Part shown: positions 57,465 through 64,000 of the stretch, piece by piece
How positions within the stretch are numbered: position 1 is the stretch's first letter
How the letters are laid out: the number at the start of each line of letters is the position of its first letter
NCBI RefSeq assembly: GCF_019112545.1
Contig: NW_025064889.1
Span: 531,422-595,421 of the forward strand
Direction: 5' to 3'
Source of the DNA: Guyanagaster necrorhizus
Lineage: Eukaryota > Basidiomycota > Agaricomycetes > Agaricales > Physalacriaceae
Length of the DNA stretch: 64,000 nt
Notes under the pieces: model-generated
Seen by the model: the letters and a program-made list of their open reading frames with translations, nothing else
What the model was told of the DNA's origin: nothing
Databases searched by the model: none
Made by a program: the position numbers and the translations under genes

Positions 57465-60400
57465 GCGATTTGACTGCCTCGGCCAAAGAAACAAGTAACA
57501 GGTTACAATCTGCTGGACAGACTGACATTCTATCCTCTATAGTATTACCATCTATGTCTAAATTATGTGTGCATTCAAATATACCCAACCTCGTTACTCA
57601 AAAACCAGAATCGCCTAAGGAACCAACTTTAATGACTCAAGTGCCAATGAAGGGCCAAAGAGGGGCAGAGAGCCTCAAAGGTATGTCTTCACCTTCTGTT
57701 CATCAAACTAAAAAGATAAAACAGACTCAACTGCCTTCAGGCTGAAGAGGGGTAGAGAACCCTACAGCTTGGCTCAAGCCATTCAATACTGAATAGACTT
57801 GGCGAGCAATCAAAGATGCGAGAGATGAAACAGCAGCAAAGGCCATACTCAAGAATTGGGTACATAAGACCCATGTCAAGGAAGTGATCGACAATATGAT
57901 CACAGAAATGTGAAAAGTAGAGAGGTGCCAAGCACTCGAATGGCTCGATGAATTACGCAGACCATGAAAGTTTATTCATCAAACTAAAACTTTGGGACAG
58001 GACCTAGTAACCAAAGCACAGATTGAGACATTAACGTCTCAATCTACCCATGCAGTCACTGCCCTGATCGACAGTGGTTGTACAGGAAGTTCTATTAATC
58101 AGGCTTTCATCACCAAGCACCAATTACCTACACAGGCAACAGTGACCCCAATACCCATCTATAATACAGATGGAACAAAGAACCAAGCAGGATCAATCAC
58201 CAAATACATGGAGCTTAGGCTCACTATCGGTGATCACTCAGAACAAATCGACCTGGCAGTAACAGATCTAGGAACCAGGGAGGTATTTCTCGGACATGAT
58301 TGGCTAATCAGACACAATCCGCTAATCAATTGGAAAACCGGATGGATCACCTTCACCTGATGTCGTTGCCAGAAAATTCCCTTCGAACTCCCAGATGAAG
58401 ACCCTGAGGACTGATGGGATGAAGAAATGGAAGACGGTGAAACCATCCTCACTGTAGACCTTCAAAGGGCTATTAACATTCGTGCAATGCACCATGTTAA
58501 TGACCTCGCAGCAAGAGCCAATGCTGAAAAAGGGGAGAAGACATTCGATGAAATGGTACCTGAATGGGTGCACGACTATTGAGATTTATTCGAAAAAGAA
58601 AGTTTCAATGAACTATTCGATGCAAAACCATGGGACCATGCCATCGAATTAATCCCTAATGTGAATGCCAACCTAGATTGCAAATGCTATCCATTAAGCA
58701 ACAATGAACAACAGGAGCTAGACAAGTTCCTCGAAGAGAACTTATCTAGTGGATAAATCTGACCATCAAAGTCATCAATGGCATCACCCTTCTTCTTCAT
58801 CAAAAAGAAGGACAGAAAACTCTGACCAGTGCAAGATTACCAGAAACTCAATGAGATGACGATCAAAAATCATTATCCTCTTCCGTTAATCTCAGAGTTG
58901 ATGGACAAACTCCGAGGCGCAAGATACTACACCAAACTGGACATTCGGTGGGGATACAATAATGTGCGTATCAAAGAAGGCGACAAGTGGAAAGCTGCTT
59001 TTCGAACAAACTGCAGTTTGTTCGAGCTGACAGTAATGTTCTTCAGCTTGACAAACTCACCAGCAACCTTCCAGTAGATGATGAATGATATCTTCAAAGA
59101 TCTCATTGCCACAGGGAAGGTCATGATCTATCTGAACGATATACTAATCATGTCCAAAACCAAAGAGGAACACAGACGATTGGTGCACCAAGTCCTATCC
59201 TTGATGAGGGAGCACCGACTCTTCCTCAAGGCCGAAAAATGTGAGTTCAAGGTATTGGAGACCGAATACCTCGGAGTCATTATCAGCGAAGGAAGCATCA
59301 GGATAGACCCAATCAAAGTTGCAGGAGTAACAGAATAGCCGGAACCAACCAAGAAGAAGGAATTACAATCATTTCTCAGATTCACCAACTTCTACTGCTG
59401 GTTTATTTGGGACTATAGCAAAATAGTCTGACCTATGATGCAATTGACTGGAAATTCCCTATGGACCTGGAGAATTTCCCAACAGGCAGCATTCGACGAC
59501 CTTAAATGCCGGTTAGCTGAAGACGTTATTTTGGCTATACCTAGCCAGGATGGAAAGTTCCATGTGGAAGCTGACTCAAGTGAAGGCGCAGTTGGGGCCG
59601 TACTTTCACAGGAACAGGATGGCAAGTGGTGACCAGTCGCCTTTATGTCAAAAGCACTGACAATAACTGAGCGCAACTATGAAATCTATGACAAAGAACT
59701 CCTCACTATAATGCTCGCTCTTGCTGAGTGGCAGCATTATCTCATCGGAGCAGTCCAAACTTTCGAAATCTGAACTGATCACCAGAACCTCCGGTACTTC
59801 TGACAACCTCAAAAGCTTAATCACAGACAAGCCCAATGGGTCACAGAACTATCCCAATATGACTATACACTACATCACAAGGCTGGCATGACAAACAAAA
59901 AGGCTGACCTCCTCAGCCGCCAGGCAGATCACGACCAAGGGGGTGATGACAACAAGGAAGTCGTTTTACTACAACCAGAACACTTTCAGACAATGATCAT
60001 GCCCACAGAAGAAGAGATGCACGAACGCATCAAGAGTGCCACCTGGGATCCACATAAGTGGGATCAACGAATTGCCTCATCACTCAATCATGAGCATGGG
60101 CTGAAGAAGGAAGGAGACTGATCCGCTATAATGGACAGATCTACATCCCCAGAGACCAAAAACTTCATGGTGACATCATTGCCACATGTCATGATCATGC
60201 GATGGCCGGACATCCCGGCATTGCAAAAACAAAGGAGCTTATACTAAGGGAATACTGGTGGCTGAAAATGGACTATGATATCATCCGATATGTCAAAGCT
60301 TGTGAGGTTTGCCAATAAGGCAAGACTTCAACACAACCCAAAGCTGCACTGCTCCACCCGAATGAGGTCCCTTCATCACTATGGACCCACATTTTGGTGG

Positions 60401-61608
60401 ATATGATAATCGGACTTCCTGAAAGTGATGGCTATGATGCCATCATCGTCATAGTCGATCGCTTCTCAAAAGCGATCATTCCAATCACCTGTTCCATAGA
60501 ATTGACATCTGAGGGATAGGCAAAGATACTATGGGACGAGGTTTATGCAAAGTATGGCATGCCTCAAGTAGTGATTTCAGACAGGAGACCACAATTCGTA
60601 TCCAAATTCCTGGATGATTTGTACTGACTGCTCAATATCAAAAAGAATGTCTCCACAGCATACCATCCTCAGACAGACAGTCAAACAGAACAGGCCAACC
60701 AAGAAATTGAAAAGTATTTATAACTTTTCATCACTTATTGACAAGACGACTGGATGGAATGGCTAGCACTGGCAGCATTCCAACATAACAACAGGATCTA
60801 CTCAGCGACAGGCAAAACACCATTCTTCATAAACTACGGAAGGAACCCGAACCCACCAGTTGCACAAACTGGGTGGATTCATACAACGATGCCAGCCTCA
60901 TCAGACTTTGCAACGACAATGACAAAGATCCATGAGGAGACCAAGGCTGCTCTTAACAAAGCTGCTTTATTAATGAAAAAGCAGTATGACAAGCACAAGC
61001 GACCGGCACACAAATACTCAATTAATGACAAAGTATGGTTAGATACTACAAACCTCCACCTGCCAAGGCCAAAATGGAAATTGGCAGACAAACGGACAGG
61101 CCCATTCAAAATCCTGGCTAAAATCGGGGAATCCGCATACAAGTTGCAGCTTCCAGCAATGTGGAAAATCCATCATGTTTTTAACGAAATATTACTGACA
61201 CCATATATCACACCAGCCTTTCCAAACTAAGAATGACCACCTCTGCCACCTGCAGAACTCATCGATGACAAAGAGCACTACGAAATCGATGAAGTTCTAA
61301 ACCATAAAACATGAAAAGTCAAAGCACAAGGTGGAGAGATGACAACTACCATTGACTACTTAGTCAGCTGGAAAGGGTATGGGCCAGAAACAAACCAATG
61401 GGTCAATGAAAAATACATGAATGCGGAAAAAGCGATTCAGGACTACAAGCACAGAATCAATAGCTTGGATGTCAAGGGTGGTCATGTTCAATATTATGAG
61501 CCGACTGAAAACCTAAACCTGATACAGGAGAGGATGATGAAGATGGCGGTCCAATGGATGGGTCCAGCAGATTGGCCACCTCCTTCTGAAGGGGGGGGTC
61601 TACCCTAA
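57463..61608 (+). pseudogene. Pol of chromovirus B
   Basis: Protease VTALIDSGCTGSSINQAF (DSG intact), RT SPFFFIKKKDRKL and [20 protein letters not shown] with catalytic box YLNDILIM (first Asp to Asn), RNase H FHVEADSSEGAVGAVLSQEQ, integrase remnants, DKVWLDTTNLHLPRPKWKLA, TGPFKILAKIGESAYKLQLP, chromodomain KEHYEIDEVLNHK and DYLVSWKGYGPETNQWVNEK. Frame 2 holds to about 60120, then a one-base loss near 60118 shifts to frame 1. More than ten TGA/TAG stops, many at former Arg, Trp or Gln codons. Its C terminus is longer than that of A (about 40 extra residues, ending PSEGGGLP). Inactive. Confidence 0.88.
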
Positions 61609-61645
61609 CTTAACTATCAGGATGATGGTCTTAAGAAGGGGGTAA

Positions 61646-61813
61646 TGTTATGATTTTTCCTATTTCTCTTCTATTTTCTTTTCTTTTTCCTTGGAAATGA
61701 CCCCTATCTTTGCTTAGTCAGGGTGCTTAGGCCAGTGCTTATGACTGTGGGAATGCTTAGCTCAGCAGCCCAAGTCAGTCATTCTCCTGTCGCACTGCTA
61801 TGTGCTGTGAAGG
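61646..61813 (+). repeat. 3' LTR of element B, first 168 bp
   Basis: Identical start to 53884 and nearly identical over 168 bp up to GCTGTGAAGG, then interrupted by TGTTAGGAACGTG of element J. The remaining part should lie beyond the window. Confidence 0.88.
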
Positions 61814-62305
61814 TGTTAGGAACGTGCCAATCGAGTGGGCTTGAGTGCACGCGTGGAGTCTGGCGGAGTGCGTGGGCGTTGACGAAGCTATTGGCAACGT
61901 CACCCTTGAGTCGGAGCCCAAGGATCTGGATGGACAGAACGGAGTTCTGTCAGAGAAGTGAACAGGAGTATCCTTCGGAGCGGAATCCGACGGATGAGAT
62001 AGGGAGGAGTGAGTATGAAGTGTAGATGGCTTATCCAAGTTGATATTCGAACTGAGTAGCTACGATGATGTACATGGCTTTATATACTAATGGTAGCTAA
62101 TTCCGAGTCGGGTTCCATTGGGTTCCGGTGTCGGTATTCGTTACCAAGTTCGGGGTCTAGATATTACAATGTGAAATACGGATGTGAAATGATACTGGTG
62201 AAATGAAATTAGTAGGTAATGGGAAGCGGTCGGAGTCCGGTGGGTAGTGTGATTGGATTCGTGGTTGGTTGAGGTGACACGGAGGCCGGCGGCATGCGCA
62301 TAACA
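61814..62305 (-). repeat. 3' LTR of element J
   Basis: 492 bp, matching the 500-bp LTRs of element I base by base but with CG where they have TG or CA. Contains TTTATATACTAAT, a TATA-like sequence on both strands. On the minus strand it precedes, by 25-26 nt, AGTTCGAATATC. Confidence 0.88.
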
Positions 62306-62429
62306 GTATCCCCCTCTTAGCGTTCTTGCCCTCAAGAGCGCAGATCCCGATGGCCGGTGGGGCCACATGGAAGATTGTTGGTGGCCGTGGGAGTTTTTTC
62401 AGCTTGATCTGAAACCACCATCTTCGCCT

Positions 62430-63768
62430 ATGTCGTCGCTCGCCACGTATCATCGCTCACGCACTCCCGAGCCTTTGGTGAGGGGGTCCACCCCCGATGG
62501 CCCTGAAGAGGCCAAGGAATTGTTTCGTCTGGAATGGCGAACCGCAGAGGAAGAATATGCGGAGGCCGTGGAGAGCCATTCGGAATGGCAAGGGGAGCGG
62601 GAGCGGGAGGAAAGGGTCCGGGCGGACCGTGTGGCCCGGGAGGCGCGGAAAAAAGAGCAGAAGGAGGAGTTGGAGAGGAAGAGAGAGGAGGTTCGGCAGG
62701 CCGCGGAGAGGCGGGCTAAGGAGGCAGAGGAGGCGTTGAGAGAGGCGGCTCGGAGGGAAGCTGAGGAGAGGGAGGCCGCGGAGGCAGCGGCGAGGGCTGA
62801 GGCTGAGGAGGTAGAGCCGGAGGGGATGGTTGCGGAGGATGGGTTGCAAATGACACCCGCAGAGGCCGTTGATTTTCGGCTGCGTCGAGTGTTGGTGGAA
62901 CGGTTTGGTCCTGGCCCTGGTCTTCGCTTCAAGAAGGTGACTCGCCCTACGCCTCTGGAATCCGATGATGAACAGGACAAGAGGACTGAGGGGGATGATG
63001 AGTCCGAGGAATCCGAGGGGACTCTGGAGAGGAGGAAGAGGGTGCAGGAGGGGAAGAGAAGGGCAGCGGGTCCGGCGGAGAAAGGCCGTAAACGCAAGTT
63101 CAGGTCGAAGAGCGTAGTGGATGGCAGTGGGACAGAGGTGGTTGTTAGCCCCAAAAAGCGGGCAAAGTTGGAAGTGGCAGGACCGGCGGGGGGCGAGGAA
63201 TTGTTGGATGGTGAAAGTAAGTGTCTTGGTTTTCTTTCATGGCTCAACTTAGCTTTTTTTGTTTTTAGGGAGTTGTGTGCGCTGTCGTCAAGATGGTGCC
63301 CGGTGTTATGCACGACTGGTAGCCGAAGGCGCCGGTCGAGGGCGGACTTGCTCTCGCTGCAAGATCAAGAAGACCGCCTGTTCGTTCAACAAGGGTGTCA
63401 CCGCGAGCGAGGTGATCAGCAGTGTGGAGGTCTCCGCCGGTCTCCACCAACTTTCACAATTGATACGCAAGTTGATGCGTCGCGTGGATGAGTTGGCGGA
63501 CGAGGTGGCGGATGTTCACGATACTGTGGCAGGTCTTCAAGACGACTACAGTTCCGATGATGTGTCGTCTCCTTCGGAGCTGTTTTCGGAGTCCGAGGTG
63601 GAGGCCTGGAAGAAGGCCCAACTGATGTTCAAGGATGAGAGGGATCAGGAGGTGGAGGATCTTCGGGAGGCAATGTTGAAGGGGCTGGACGAGGATATAG
63701 AGGAGTTGAAGAGGCAGGGAGAGAGTTCGGGTTCCGGTGCGGGCCCGTCGGGTTCCACTTCTTTGTAA
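62430..63768 (+). CDS. Antisense accessory gene of element J: coiled-coil protein with Zn(2)Cys(6)-like cluster
   Basis: Two exons, 62430-63216 and 63269-63768, joined over a 52-bp GTAAGT...TTTTTAG intron (phase 1), giving 428 aa without a stop. Start chosen at MSSLATYHRSRTPEP because the equivalent ATG exists in the old copy (12071); an upstream in-frame ATG at 62367 would add 21 residues. Residues about 25-135 are a highly charged Glu/Arg/Ala-rich coiled coil. Residues about 140-175 hold PAEAVDFRLRRVLVERFGPG, conserved in the old copy. Basic, nuclear-localisation-like runs are GRKRKFRSK and PKKRAKLE. Cysteines 265, 268, 275, 290, 293 and 300 form CX2CX6CX14CX2CX6C, the spacing of fungal Zn(II)2Cys6 DNA-binding domains. 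The acidic C-terminal tail is helical and Ser/Gly-rich. The strand is opposite to gag-pol of the family. Probable role: nuclear DNA-binding regulator; target unknown. A host-derived gene captured by the element is an alternative origin. Confidence 0.8.
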
Positions 63769-64000
63769 ATATTTTGTACAAAATGTATATAGAAAAGGGC
63801 GTCAGATGTTGGTGGTGGAAAAAAATGTAAATGCGAAAATTTTTTGATTTTGAAAGTGTAGGAAGGGTGATTGAACGGTGGTAATTAGTGGTTAGAATTG
63901 AAATGGTAAGGTGGGGCGATGGTGGTGTCCAGAGTAGCACTGTATTAGGAATGGGATGTTTGAATAACTTTGGACAAGGGTCCTGGTTTGTCTGGGTATC
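63769..64000. other. Spacer after the antisense gene of element J
   Basis: No gene. Matches 13406-13636 of element I, where the end of pol on the opposite strand follows immediately. The window ends before that pol. Confidence 0.6.

Larger units (their letters stand above)
53884..61813 (+). mobile_element. Chromovirus B, 3' LTR interrupted by element J
   Basis: 5' LTR 53884-54410, self-priming site 54412-54424, membrane ORF, gag, pol with chromodomain, polypurine tract (AAGAAGGGGGTAA) and the first 168 bp of the 3' LTR (61646-61813), after which element J starts. Intermediate decay: CG still present but many TGA/TAG stops and at least one frameshift. It is older than A and J and younger than F, I and G. 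Its right target duplication is beyond J, outside the window; the left flank is GAAAC. Confidence 0.9.
61814..64000 (-). mobile_element. Element J, young relative of I (left end only)
   Basis: LTR 61814-62305 (TGTTAGGAACGTG...CATAACA), then a purine-rich tract on the minus strand (AAGAGGGGGATAC, 62306-62322), the antisense gene, and the 230-bp spacer that in element I leads into the end of pol. CG dinucleotides are abundant, so it is recent. The orientation of gag-pol is inferred as minus from element I; none of its gag-pol lies inside the window. Confidence 0.85.

Noticed and set aside
62450..63313. 287-codon frame on the minus strand opposite the antisense accessory gene
   Set aside because: Low-complexity Ser/Leu/Arg-rich reading, a mirror of the Glu/Arg-rich coiled coil. 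The plus strand has the conserved start, intron, cysteine cluster and stop shared with element I.
1..64000. CRISPR arrays, bacterial operons or prophage
   Set aside because: The window is eukaryotic, with spliced genes. No regularly spaced short repeats were found; all repeats are LTRs, X copies, terminal inverted repeats or simple tracts.

Overview
Organism and overall picture. The window looks like the genome of a filamentous basidiomycete, probably an agaricomycete rich in transposons. Three dense, CpG-containing housekeeping genes with many introns of about 44-68 bp occupy the first 8 kb. These are the 3' part of cytosolic leucyl-tRNA synthetase, an epsin-type endocytic adaptor on the minus strand, and a complete condensin subunit SMC2. 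From about 8.0 kb to the end (about 56 kb) I see no ordinary host gene. This part is transposable elements inserted into one another.

Layout. 8.03-10.80 kb: gag and 5' LTR of a decayed minus-strand chromovirus (element G), pointing at SMC2. 10.80-11.43 plus 38.47-39.17 kb: one broken plus-strand RT/RNase H/integrase fragment (G2), split by element I. Element I (11433-38468, minus, 5-bp duplication GTATT) is split by element F (17917-36918, plus, CCATA). F holds a young chromovirus A (20852-28925, minus, TACTT) and a pogo-like DNA transposon (28991-31387, TA). 39.17-52.04 kb: a chromovirus E cut in two and partly inverted around two copies of a 1.4 kb TG...CA element X, with a further 1.8 kb insertion Y. 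52.04-53.88 kb: a minus-strand gag piece K. 53884-61813: chromovirus B (plus), whose 3' LTR is cut by the young element J (61814 to beyond the window end), of the same family as I.

How things work together. Elements A, B, E, F and G share a design: a TATTTAAG box; 25-26 nt further on, a 13-nt sequence; and the same 13 nt in complementary form exactly 1 nt inside the 5' LTR. This is the self-priming design known from Tf1/sushi chromoviruses. It is followed by a small membrane-segment ORF (clearly read in A, B and F), gag with a zinc knuckle, pol in the -1 frame, and a C-terminal chromodomain. Family I/J is different. Between the end of pol and its 3' LTR it carries a gene on the opposite strand, with an intron. 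In J this gene is intact and encodes a charged coiled-coil protein with nuclear-localisation-like basic runs and a Zn(2)Cys(6)-type cysteine cluster.

Age and decay. Older, outer elements have almost no CG dinucleotides and are full of TGA/TAG stops. The youngest (A, J) keep CG. The stops I could trace in A fit CGA to TGA changes. This suggests cytosine methylation and deamination, or a CpG-directed RIP-like process, acting on repeats but not on the adjacent housekeeping genes.
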